Below the pieces are notes generated by a model. That model did not search any database, was not told the DNA's origin, and saw only the letters and a list, made by a program, of their open reading frames with translations. 64,000 bases of DNA from Odontocerum albicorne (taxonomy: Eukaryota > Arthropoda > Insecta > Trichoptera > Odontoceridae), in contig OX463838.1 of assembly GCA_949825065.1 (NCBI GenBank), positions 8,967,246-9,031,245 on the forward strand, in the 5' to 3' direction. Positions 55,035 to 64,000 of the stretch are shown here, piece after piece. Position 1 is the first letter of the stretch, and every line of letters begins with the position of its first letter. The position numbers and the translations under genes were made by a program.

Positions 55035-57415
55035 TAAAAATTGCAGAAGGCTTTATTTTACAGTGACGTGACGAAAAAAAATATCAATTAATCGTTAAAT
55101 TTGTGGTTAATTAATTTCAGTTTTAAATTTAGACAAAAAAATGTATAACATTTATAAGCTTTTATTTTTATTAATTTTGTTAGAGCATTGTTGTGCTAAG
55201 ATACAGAGCTAGAAAATAAAACAGAAGTGTAAGTCATACGAGAACCGTTCAATAGAAAGGCAATACAATAATATAAAAATAATTATTATTTGACTTAAAT
55301 GTGTTCATGTATAAATTAATACCCTTATTTCATTCTAAACTTTTCGATTTTCTTCGAAATACATGAAAATGATATATCAATGCCTAAAATAAATATTTAA
55401 AATCTATCTACACACGTAATAGTGATATCGAAAATTTAAAATTTTCAACCTAAAGAAAGCGTAATAAGTAGTAAACAACAACATTTTATTTCTTGATTAT
55501 TTTTTAAAGATTGCATAAGTTCGCTTTTAAATTTCTCAGCATTATGAAATTTATGATAGTTACATTATCAATACATTGTCTTTTATAGTAATTTTTATGA
55601 TAACTTATGGTAAAATATTAGTAATTTATCATATTATCTAAAATGTTTCCACTCTAAAAATAGAATATTACAATTCTTATATCATTTAACAAAATTTGTA
55701 CTGCTTATCATTCATGAAAACGAAAACATGAAATAAATTGAATAAGTCTCAATTATAATACCAAATATTGAAACACTTAAATAATTAACCACTTCTTTAA
55801 AAAAATGTTTATTTTTAAATTATCTGAGATCTGGAAAAAGTATGGATTTAGTTTTGATATATTTTTTAAATAAAACAGTTAAAATATGGCTAGATAAAAA
55901 TAATGTGCATAATTTTTATTTTTATTTAATTTACTTGCTATTATCAGACAATTCCGCCACTGTTCTACCACTAAACGATAAACTGAACAGAAGTATATCT
56001 GACTTTGTCGCACATACTGGTTTTATAAAAAGCAACGTTACGGAAACACATTCGTCTCACTGTCTCAAGTCAAGATAGCACGTATCATAGCGTCATCCCT
56101 TTTAGAAGGGTATTAAACGTCAACTCGGAAAGAGATGGGCGATGTAAGTATGCTATCAGGATGGGTATCAGACAGATACATGAAGCAAAGGTTTTAATTT
56201 TACTGATATGTAGTGTAATGGAAAAAAATTAAAAACGAATTAATTTGGAAAATAAAATATTTAATCAAATAGATTTTTTTTATAATATTTATCAATAATT
56301 CAGGTTAAATGTAATAAAACTTGTCTCAATAAAATGCAATAAAAAAAAAGTAAGTCATTCCATTTTGAAGACAAAAAAAATTTGAGATCAAGACACGAAA
56401 TATTTTATATGAGGAAACTAAACTCTGGACGTGTTAGGTGGTTATTGGAGATGTTAAGTTTGGTTCCAAAATAAATAAAAAATATCATCATTGATTTTCA
56501 ATTATTCGGATGATTTATAGAATTTATAGAACCTCGAAATTTCAAAATACAAATGCCACATGATCATCAAATATGGATACTTACTGAAACAATTAATTCA
56601 TAAAATCAACTTGTTATTTCCACAATCATCAGATAAATGTTAAAGGTGGCAGGAAAAGACTGAATTAACCATAAATGTATTATTCAGTCAGTGTAGAACT
56701 TCGGATAATTAATTTTGACGAATGACTCTTGTTTGAGTCATGACCTATAATTTGAATACAAGATGAACGATTATATAAACGTAATTTTTTGTTGCTTTGA
56801 GTTTTTTGTTGAAACCCCCTTTACTGATGCTGGACTTATATTATACTGTTGAAATCAAATCGTTTAACCGAGGTTTTGATAAAAATTTATATTGTTACGG
56901 TGAACAATACTGTCGTCATAAGCAAAAACACAGGTAACGGAGAAAAAATCAGAAATTTAAGGAAGTATGAGGCAATATCCCATATCAAATTCTGAACCAT
57001 AATCCATAAAAAATATAGAAAACCATTTATTTCAATACAAAAATCGACATAATGTCTTTTTTAATTTTACAAATACTAGGTTTTTTTAAGCAAAAAAGCA
57101 GTAAAATATGATTAATAAGCAAAAAGACAGCAAGTGGCTATGCGTTTGCTGCATTTTTGCTTATGAATCACATTTTACTGCTTTTTTGTTGCAATGAAAA
57201 ACATAAAAGTACAGTTTTCTCAAAACTTAACTTTTGCCATTAGCTGCGTTATTGCTTATGATGGCAGAATATACCATAAGATATTTTTATAATTTAAAAA
57301 AAAAATTAAACGAGTTAAATAGTCAAAGATTTCACTGAAGCTATTCCCAAATATATATATATATAATATTTAATATAATCGAATCTACTTATTTTTTATT
57401 AATTATATAAAATTA
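55035..57415. other. Long AT-rich stretch, no gene recognised
   Basis: A 78-codon frame at 55842-56078 is AT-rich and without domains. At 57090-57260 the sequence holds mirrored words (AGCAAAAAAGCAGTAAAATA against ATCACATTTTACTGCTTTTT), an imperfect inverted repeat that may be a small unclassified element. A (TA) run is at about 57350. Confidence 0.45.
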
Positions 57416-57416
57416 A

Positions 57417-57735
57417 TTAAATATTAAAAAAAAATAAGTGGAGTGAAGCTCCATCAGACGAACTGCCGCGGGATCTCAAATCATTCCAGTGAGCTTCAAG
57501 GCACTTCACGCGCCGCCAGATAAGATAGCCAAATAAACTACTTTCAAAAGATCGAACGCAATGTTGTGTCTGAATTTTACATTCATATATTGGATCTGAT
57601 TTTTTTAGGACGTGTTTGAAAAAACTGCTCTCGTTCTTGCGCGGTCCGTCCGCTGTGTCGGGTTCGGCAAAAAGCATGACGGAATGTTGCCAGCGCTTGG
57701 GTAGAACAAAGGGACGCCGACAGTGAGTATACTCC
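57417..57735 (+). other. GC-richer block with donor-like end, possible non-coding exon
   Basis: The sequence rises in GC from 57430 to 57730 and ends CGACAGTGAGTATAC, where GTGAGT would be a good plus-strand donor. A polypyrimidine-like tract precedes 57610. The minus strand has an 86-codon frame with no domain. Alternatives are a regulatory island or an exon of a divergent transcript. The call is weak. Confidence 0.25.
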
Positions 57736-57739
57736 GTTT

Positions 57740-58085
57740 CCTTTACTAGGACTTTTTTTAAATATTTATTTAATTTTTTTTCACGGATTTAAAGTGTTAT
57801 ACTCAGGTTTTGTTAATATCACACAGTAATAGATTTTTTCACACTTTTTGTTGTAAGGAAATAAGCCCGTTGTTTACAATATTTTTAAATTAAATTGACA
57901 TCGATTTTAAAATGTAACTTTTAGCATTAAGGTGATTCTTAATTTCACACATATTACTTAAAACGAATACGCTTTTGGAATGATCTTTGATCACAAAACA
58001 ACGCCAGGAAAAAATTTAAATGTAATTATTTAGATATGTGTTTTAAGGGAAAAATGTACTAAGAATACCGCTTAGAAAAAATACA
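57740..58085. other. No gene recognised
   Basis: AT-rich spacer. Confidence 0.4.
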
Positions 58086-58087
58086 GA

Positions 58088-58500
58088 AATAATTTATTTA
58101 TTTTACACATAACAAGAAATAAACATCATTTGCGAAAAAAACAACAGGTCATTTCATTTGAACACACAATTTTAATGGATATAAGTTTGTTGCCTTTCAT
58201 ATGTCGTGTCCCTAGTAAACTAGGCTTTGGCCTATACCTCACTGAGGACATGTATCATGAAAAAATAAATCGATACTCCTTTTCCGATTTTTGATTTTAT
58301 AAAACCACATTGCACATTCTCATCAACCTGACAGACAGTGACACTCAATTACATATCTATACATCACGTGAAATCAAACTCTTCACATTTCATCACTCCA
58401 GACAGACCAAAAACATTCACCCCACAATATACCGTACACAATCATAAAAATAAAAACAAAAATATATAAAATTATAAATATAAAACAACAAATAACACCA
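58088..58500 (-). mobile_element. Retroelement 3' region (copy 2)
   Basis: It matches 39815-40230 along about 400 bp in the same orientation: GTTTGTTGCCTTTCATATGT, AGTAAACTAGGCTTTGG, AAAATAAATCGATACTCC, and CTCCAGACAGACCAAAAACA. Its reversed end is again A-rich. Downstream, GCAAGAGCTCACACAAACCT is part of a short local tandem (58500-58575). Confidence 0.7.
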
Positions 58501-58580
58501 CACTCAAGAGCTCACACAAACCTTTTCCCCAAGTCACACAAACCTCTTTGCAAGAGCTCACACAAACCTCTTGCAAGCCG
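58500..58580. repeat. Short tandem repeat of CTCACACAAACCT
   Basis: The word AGAGCTCACACAAACCT and the variant AGTCACACAAACCT occur four times with variable linkers. Confidence 0.8.
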
Positions 58581-58840
58581 AAGTACTCAAACTCCTGTCG
58601 CATAATAATGGTACGACAGTGCTTGCATACATGTAATTTTTGACAGTGTGGCCAATATTTTTTTAGGTTGGCTACATTTTTTTTTTAAATCATTGGTTAA
58701 TCTTCGTGACATGACCATTGTCATCACTTCCATGCGTGTACTTTTATGAGAGAAACGTTGAAATGTCAACATCACAGCAGACATACAGGGTTTGTGGGCT
58801 ATAAAATAAAGTACATGTTGATATAATTTTACCAAAAATT

Positions 58841-59038
58841 ATCTAACTCAAATTTTACATGTTCTGAGATAAATCGAGAAACTTCCAGCCACTTTCTGTG
58901 GACTTGTAATGAACATTATTTAAAAAAAACTGACATAAACCACTATATACTTATTCATGCCGCTTGATATTTTAGGATATGCATAATTGATTTAAGATTT
59001 TATAATTAAATAAAAAAGGGGGTTTGTGGGTTGAGACT
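58841..59038. mobile_element. MITE of the ACCCAACCC family (copy 3)
   Basis: Left ATCTAACTCAAATTTTACAT with TTCTGAGATAAATCGAG, and right GGTTTGTGGGTTGAGAC, correspond to 4419-4607 and 7509-7697. It is non-coding. Confidence 0.6.
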
Positions 59039-59039
59039 C

Positions 59040-59269
59040 TAATTTTTTGACACATTGCTCGTTGCCAAGGAGACAATTTGAAGATACTTGTAGGAACTGG
59101 AAGCGTGAAAGGATGACACCTAAGAGTAACTGTCCCAATGTGTTGGACTGACCAAGAGAGAAACGCAACAAAACTACCTTTGAAAACTATTCTTCGAGCC
59201 GCGGAGAACAGGAATGGATGGAGAGAAGTCGTTAAGGGCTATCATGGGAGTCAATATTTTCGTCATGAG
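59040..59269. other. No gene recognised
   Basis: GC-richer than average, without a supported frame. The minus frames covering 59174-59414 run through the hAT-like piece and are not genes. Confidence 0.35.
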
Positions 59270-59335
59270 CAGAGGTGGCTGGTCCCGAGGTGCGCTGGTG
59301 GCTGAGCACCAACGCACCTCGAGACGCTGATCGAA
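59270..59335. mobile_element. hAT-like mini-element, diverged copy
   Basis: CAGAGGTGGCTGGTCCCGAG with GTGCGCTGGTGG, then GAGCACCAACGCACCTCGAG, forms the same stem as the element at 60815. The right terminus is altered and no target duplication is recognisable. Confidence 0.65.
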
Positions 59336-59339
59336 TATG

Positions 59340-59812
59340 AAATATCGCTGTCTCACGGTTTACTGTATGTCTGTCTGTCTGCCCCATATGAATTTGCGTT
59401 TTCGTCCGGTGCATATTGGAGATCGCTCCGGTAGTATTGGCACACTTGGCTGGTCAATTTGAAATGAATATATTTTTAAATTTTACTTTAAATTTTTTTA
59501 TGGATGATGGATAAAATACCAAATATTGATTACTAGTAATAGTCCGTTGGAAGATGCAACGAAGGTCAGGGATGCACGTAGGCGGTCGGCAGTGCGAGGA
59601 TATATATTTTATTATTTCACACCGTACACTGACCATCGGGCTCTGGCCCTCGCGTTACAGCGGGCGGGACCTCTTCAACAGCTTCTATCGTACTCTACTG
59701 GCCCTCCCGTGAGAGGTTCAATCGATAGCACAGTCAGCTGATGCTAAAAACGGTCTCGGAATAGGATAATACAGTCAATGTGCCCCTTCAGATTGAAGAC
59801 CTTTAGAAATTA
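59340..59812. other. GC-rich stretch, no gene recognised
   Basis: The block 59530-59740 is GC-rich (CTGGCCCTCGCGTTACAGCG) with a 71-codon plus frame lacking motifs. It is either a conserved element or an unassigned repeat. Confidence 0.3.
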
Positions 59813-59814
59813 TA

Positions 59815-60080
59815 AATACAAATACATGCCATCACGCAGTTTTTCTGTCGGGATAGGCAGAGAGGACATCGCCATACTTTTCTATTGCGACACACATTGT
59901 ATGCCTCTTCCACAACAATAGACCTCATGCAACTCGTACGATTTCTATGAATTTTTAGATTTGCTTTCAAAATGATCCAACCATACTCTCCTTGACCTTC
60001 CTCTACTACGAATTTCACCTACATTTGCATTGTATATTTATTCTGTTAGTCTTTCTCATTCTTTTGTTATAGGTACTTAC
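59815..60080 (-). mobile_element. RTE-like LINE fragment
   Basis: CATGCCATCACGCAGTTTTT, CTGTCGGGATAGGCAGAGAG, GCGACACACATTGTATGCC and AATGATCCAACCATACTCTC, the reversed C-terminus; the minus strand reads EEAYNVCRNRKVWRCPL. Confidence 0.7.
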
Positions 60081-60093
60081 CCAAACTATCTAA

Positions 60094-60293
60094 GGCCTCG
60101 GCCACATTAAGGAGCCTCGCTTGGTGCTTAGAGCTACGCTACTAGGTGACTATAATAGTCACGTAGCGTGGCGCGAAGCGTGCAGTGTGGACATTGCGAT
60201 ATTATGCGGTGCGTTGGTTCGCCAGGATATGTCACCTAGCTCGCAACGTAGCTCTAAGCACCAAGCGAGGCTCCTACCTTTGTGTTTGAGGAC
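60094..60293. mobile_element. PIF/Harbinger-derived MITE (200 bp)
   Basis: It starts GGCCTCGGCCACATTAAGGA and is flanked by TAA at 60091-60093 and 60294-60296. Subterminal GGAGCCTCGCTTGGTGCTTA on the left is matched by its reverse complement near the right end. The interior (GCGCGAAGCGTGCAGTGTGG) is shared with 17573-18080 and 63078-63579, but the MADF exon is gone. It is thus an internally deleted derivative of the same family. Confidence 0.82.
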
Positions 60294-60324
60294 TAAGAGT
60301 TCTCTTCTTTATTTTACATACATA

Positions 60325-60800
60325 CCATCACACCATTTCCCTGTCGGGGTAGGCATGGAGAACAGGGCGCCAGATTTCCCTATCTCGATACACATCCTGC
60401 GCCTTTTCTTCATCTATAAACTTCTTATACTATACATCTACGATTACTCTGGCTACATTTCCTTCTTTTAAAATATCATTCACTTCATCTAACTATATTT
60501 TCGTTGGTCTTTCTCTACCACGCCTTCCACTAACATTTGCACTGTATATTTGTTTTGATAGTCTTTATTAATTCGTTCTACACACCCAAACCATCTCAGT
60601 GTTCTTCATCTTACTTAACACACACCAATCTTAAGTCCACATTCTTTCCTAACCACTTAAATACCGTAGTCTGTCATACATTGTCACCTCGTGTATTCTT
60701 CAAAGTGCGCGCATTTCTACAGCATTCATTTAGTGTTAAATATAAATTGATACACGGTATTGCGTCATTATATGCTGACAGTAGATTATATATTAGAGTG
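60325..60800 (-). mobile_element. RTE-like LINE fragment, long copy
   Basis: It begins CATACCATCACACCATTTCC and CTGTCGGGGTAGGCATGGAG. It continues unbroken through the reversed C-terminal and linker regions (CTACCACGCCTTCCACTA, CACCCAAACCATCTCAGTGT) to GCATTTCTACAGCATTCATT. It is the longest minus-strand copy of this family in the window. Confidence 0.7.
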
Positions 60801-60814
60801 AACGATGCCTTGAC

Positions 60815-60883
60815 CAGCGGCGGCTGGTCTTGAGGTGCGTTGGTACGCTGAGCATCAACGCACCTCGAGACTAGCCGCCGCTG
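60815..60883. mobile_element. 69-bp hairpin element, probable hAT-type mini-MITE
   Basis: The ends are CAGCGGCGGCTGGTCTTGAG and its near-perfect reverse complement. Almost the whole element is one hairpin with a small loop (TACGCTGAGC region). The flanks GCCTTGAC (60807-60814) and CCCTTGAC (60884-60891) form an 8-bp duplication with one mismatch, which with the CAG terminus fits hAT transposition. It is far shorter than usual MITEs. Confidence 0.75.
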
Positions 60884-61009
60884 CCCTTGACTGCGGGTTT
60901 AGTATTTTAAAAGGGGTAAAGCAAATGTATTATGTCCCCCCGGCTATTATATATTTACATCGATTCATATGGCAAGGAAAAAAATAGGTCAACAGGTGAC
61001 ATATGTGTA

Positions 61010-61605
61010 CAAATGTAGAATAGGAATGTATGCGAATTGCTGTATGCTGATGGCATGGTAGCGTTGAATGAGGACGAATTACAGAATCTGATAAGTAAAT
61101 TGTAAGAGAAATGCGAAGAAAGAAGATCTAAGAATTAATGTTACGAAATGTAAAGGCATGGTGAAAGAAAAGTAAATGTGATATATGAGTGAATAATTAA
61201 AGATTAGGCCAAGTTGGTTTACTCTGCTATACAGGTACTTTTTTTCTGATGGAACAGTTACGAGGAATATCGAACGTCTCTTGTAGCGATATAAAACAAT
61301 GTCAATGGGGCACTAAAATGTATATCATATACTCGAACCGAACAGTATCAAAATCTGCTAATATGATAACAGTCTACAGCTGTATATTAGTGCCAACTCT
61401 GATGTATAAAAGTGATACGTGAACGTGAAAAAATACTGAAATGAGCAGAATAAATACTGTAAGTTATTAGGGATGGATCTTAACTTAAGGCTGTTATTGA
61501 GAAAGACGAAGGGCACGTTTGGCTATGTATAAAATTAATGAAGGAAGGCTAGACATAAAAAGTGGGTAGTACGTTAGTAGTATTTATTTCAGGATATGTA
61601 CTATA
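61010..61605 (+). pseudogene. RTE-like LINE relic with mutated YADD motif
   Basis: The plus strand reads LYADGMVALNEDELQNLI, the catalytic YADD of reverse transcriptase with the second Asp changed to Gly. It is followed in broken frames by AIKQCQWGTKM-like, SNRTVSKSANMITVYSC and ILVPTLMYKSDT pieces, the linker region that also begins the copy at 36788. It is the only copy here that reaches the catalytic site. Multiple stops make it dead. Confidence 0.8.
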
Positions 61606-61606
61606 T

Positions 61607-61650
61607 GTACGAGGGTCATCTAGAAAGTAAGGTTACAAGGGCTCCTGAGG
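61607..61650 (+). repeat. Mariner-like terminal sequence
   Basis: TACGAGGGTCATCTAGAAAG followed by TAAGGTTAC has the form of a mariner inverted terminus (CGAGGGTCATC... AAAGTAA). The rest of an element was not recognised, so it may be a solo end. Confidence 0.4.
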
Positions 61651-61654
61651 CCGG

Positions 61655-63070
61655 TTTATTATTTTAATTTTTTCCTCTAAATCAATCATTTTTTTTAAAT
61701 TTTTATTTGACATTTTGGGATTGAAAAATCAAACAATTCAATAACTCGAAATATAAAGAGAGAGTAATCAACCGTCAATATGTCAAATCTTTCGGGCGCA
61801 CGGAAGGTGACGAACTGACGCTGTTTACATAAATATGATGCAATCGATTGCGTCATATTAGTTAAGGTGCACGCACCAATTACACTAAGGCGCACACATT
61901 ATTTCATAATTTTGATCTCCGTCGTAAGTCTGAATGTTCGTAAGTCGAGGTGGTCGTAAGTCGGGTACTGACTATAAACCATAAATAGTTTTAGGGTTTT
62001 TTTAAATAGACGATTTTGAATCATTAAACCCATGTTTCGAAGAATTTCTTCTTGTTTGTGTGAGAGGACACAATGATTTAATTTCCTTAAAACTGTATTT
62101 TTTGAATAAACAGATTTACGAGTACAGTGAATACTTTCCGGTATGGGGTTTGATTCAACGGTACAAAAAAAATAGAAAGTTGGGTGCTAATTTGAATTTA
62201 CCTCGTACCAATACTAGCACTCTAGACGTGTGTGAGTATTGTTGCCTCTCAACGTATGGTTATGTTTCTAACACATACAATGAATTACTTGTTAACTTGA
62301 ATGTTTCTTATTCCAAAGTCTCGATCTTCAATATGATGGCTTCATCAATTCAGATATGTTGACGAATACCATAGAAAAAATGTTTTTTTTTTATTTTCTT
62401 CTTTTGGCGGCGATGAATAATGGGAGAAACGAAAAAAAAGATTAAACTTGATATTTTTTCCTGAGCGTTGCTAAAAATCGTACTACCAATTTAGTAAAAA
62501 AACATTATACAAAAACCTTTTTCCCTTAAGCAATAAAAGGTATTAGTAAATATTGTTACGACTTAAAGTTAAAAATGCTCCTAAAGTAATTCTCAAAATG
62601 GTGTTTATAGCTGCTACAATAGAAGAAAGTGAGTTTGAAAGTGTCCTTAGTATTGTATGTAATTTTATAGAGGGTAGGTTTACAGGGGCACTAAGATTTA
62701 AGCCATTTCTCTTAAAACGTTCTAAGATCTACCGGCAGGTACGAGTACAATCCGTTGGAATTGACTCTATCCAGGGTCTTTATCAGGGTTATCACGCTCG
62801 TGTGCCGGTAATGTTATGCTAAGAGGGAATCCCTCGTGATCGAGTATAATTGTCAGTCACCCCGCAATCTATCAAACTTTAGCAAGCATACAGTCAAACA
62901 GATAGGTCACTCATAACTAATGTAGATTGACTTAAATATATTTGAACTTCTTTTCCGAAGGAAGGTGTCTAATTTTTTTAAAGAACAATTTTATATAGCA
63001 CCGTTTAAAAAAAAACTCTCCACCCCCATGTTTCGCTAGCATGCTCAGCCAGTTTTGCTTCTTTTTAAAA
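61655..63070. other. No gene recognised; possible transposon end at 61915-61975
   Basis: CGTCGTAAGTCTGAATGTTC, GTAAGTCGAGG and CGTAAGTCGGGTACTGAC form a run of GTAAGTC repeats of the kind found at the ends of pogo/Tigger elements. Plus frames at 62060-62362 and 62553-62822 are the longest here but have no signature. Their sequence is AT-rich and I do not support them as genes. Confidence 0.35.
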
Positions 63071-63077
63071 TCCCTAA

Positions 63078-63579
63078 GGTCTCGGCCATAGAGGTAGGAA
63101 CCTCACTTGATGCTTAGAGCTATGCTGCGAGTTAGGCGACATATCCTAGCGAACCAACGCACCGCATACTATCGCAATGTCCACACTGCACGCTTCGCAC
63201 CACGTTGCATGACGATTAGTCACCGAGTGAATCTCCTAGCGAACAGACGTGTTGGTTAATTTTATTGTGTCACCGTGATTTTACAAGATGGTGGAAGTTT
63301 TAATAACAGTTGTGTATAAAAGGGAGCCTTTGTGGAACCCATCGAGCAAATTATACAAAAATGTACCTGTAATAAAATCACTTGCAATGAAGTTGCACAG
63401 GAAGTAAATAAATATGGTAAGTTGTAATTAAATTGTTAGTTTTGAGAGTGGAATCGTGTGTTGACTCAACCGCCCCCAACTGTCAAATGAATTTGTGCGT
63501 AGCACTTTGGTGTGGTCAAGGATGAGTCACGTAAAACCTAGCTTAGCACCTAACGAAGCCCTTTGGTGTGGCCTCGGCC
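63078..63579 (+). mobile_element. PIF/Harbinger-type element with MADF exon (copy 2)
   Basis: It is flanked by TAA (63075-63077 and 63580-63582), with termini GGTCTCGGCCATAGAGG and, inward, GGCCGAGGCCACACC. It has the same structure and length as 17573-18080 in the other orientation. The intact target duplication makes this the clearest member of the family. Confidence 0.88.
63288..63416 (+). pseudogene. MADF-domain first exon, frameshifted
   Basis: ATG at 63288 opens MVEVLITVVYKREPLWNPSS, then KLYKNVPVIKSL. Compared with the copy at 17761-17890, one base is lost near 63387 (CTTGCAATG against CTTTGGAATG), which shifts the frame and ends it at a stop within the exon. The splice donor GTAAGT at 63417-63422 is kept. 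Confidence 0.8.
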
Positions 63580-63584
63580 TAATA

Positions 63585-63820
63585 GTGAGAAACTAAAATA
63601 ATTACGTTTATGAGCAGCCCCTCTGGGTGTCCGCTTGCGTACCCCGCACACATAGCACGTTACGGAATACCGTCCCTGAATCAGACGTTTGAGTGTCATG
63701 TAAAACAGAAAACCCGACCGAGTAGTCTGGAGTATTTCCAATTTTTATTGCCTACTTTCAACAGTGTAATTTAAACATTTATTTTTCTCCTTATCAACAA
63801 TATTTTTATGAGTATATAAA
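63585..63820. other. No gene recognised
   Basis: GC-richer at 63610-63730 (CGCTTGCGTACCCCGCACAC) with a 63-codon minus frame lacking motifs. Confidence 0.35.
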
Positions 63821-63900
63821 GGCCCCAACCCACAAAAAACTTATTGGTTTATTTAAAATATCAAAATATAAGCTAAAATATCAGACCCGATAAAAGGGTA
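63821..63900. repeat. MITE end of the ACCCAACCC family (partial)
   Basis: GGCCCCAACCCACAAAAAAC followed by TTATTTAAAATATCAAAAT matches the end of 7509-7697. No opposite end was found before the next LINE fragment. Confidence 0.4.
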
Positions 63901-63902
63901 TC

Positions 63903-64000
63903 ATCAACATTCCCATCACGCCATGTACTTATTGGAGTAAGCAGAGAAAAGATATTCATTTTATTCTTTTTTTTCACACATCTTTCGCTTCTACCACGTA
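63903..64000 (-). mobile_element. RTE-like LINE 3' fragment, cut by window end
   Basis: CATCAACATTCCCATCACGC, CATGTACTTATTGGAGTAAG and CTTTCGCTTCTACCACGTA are the reversed family 3' end. It continues beyond the window. Confidence 0.65.

Noticed and set aside
57090..57260. Imperfect inverted repeat of AGCAAAAAAGCAGTAAAAT words as a MITE
   Set aside because: Arms are low-complexity and the boundaries and target duplication are undefined, so it was left unclassified.
62060..62822. Two plus-strand frames as exons of one gene
   Set aside because: No splice sites in suitable phase, no recognisable domain, and strong AT bias.

Overview
This window looks like a piece of an AT-rich insect nuclear genome, most probably a moth or butterfly (Lepidoptera). 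The organism call is an inference. It rests on the mix of elements (RTE and jockey-like LINE fragments, tRNA-headed SINEs, mariner, hAT, PIF/Harbinger and a Penelope-like repeat) and on a very frequent octamer, TACTCGTA. No bacterial-style gene organisation, operon, CRISPR array or rRNA is present.

Only one host gene piece is recognised with confidence. It is the first coding exon of a Frizzled-family Wnt receptor on the minus strand (54334-54537), holding a signal peptide and the start of the cysteine-rich domain and ending in a splice donor. Its remaining exons were not found, so much of the window to its left may be intron. A second minus-strand candidate exon (47650-47896) is possible but unidentified. 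Several GC-richer islands with homeodomain-, GATA-, TCF- or POU-like words (10180-10440, 16490-16735, 20860-21210, 28290-28535, 39110-39330, 41180-41470, 46750-47050) may be conserved regulatory elements. This is inferred from composition only.

Nearly everything else that can be named is mobile-element debris. Class I: many short 5'-truncated pieces of one RTE-like LINE family on both strands, a jockey-like relic, a LINE C-terminal zinc-finger fragment, a retroelement 3' region present twice, and tRNA-derived SINEs sharing one core. Class II: a nearly whole but dead mariner (26263-27560), other transposase relics (mariner, DUF4817 type, pogo/Tigger), two hAT elements with 8-bp target duplications, a 69-bp hAT-like mini-element, three PIF/Harbinger-type elements with TAA/TTA target sites (two carrying a MADF-domain exon with a splice donor), and several MITE families.

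The most interesting signal is a repeat family with six insertions (2666, 12560, 19270, 21771, 33093, 35669). Its arms can be folded as compact type I hammerhead ribozymes like those known from Penelope-like retroelements. The arms occur singly or head-to-head and are followed by a tail of about 40 bp. A separate, divergent hammerhead-like motif lies at 13261-13306 on the minus strand. All folds and counts were made by eye, without database search or structure calculation.
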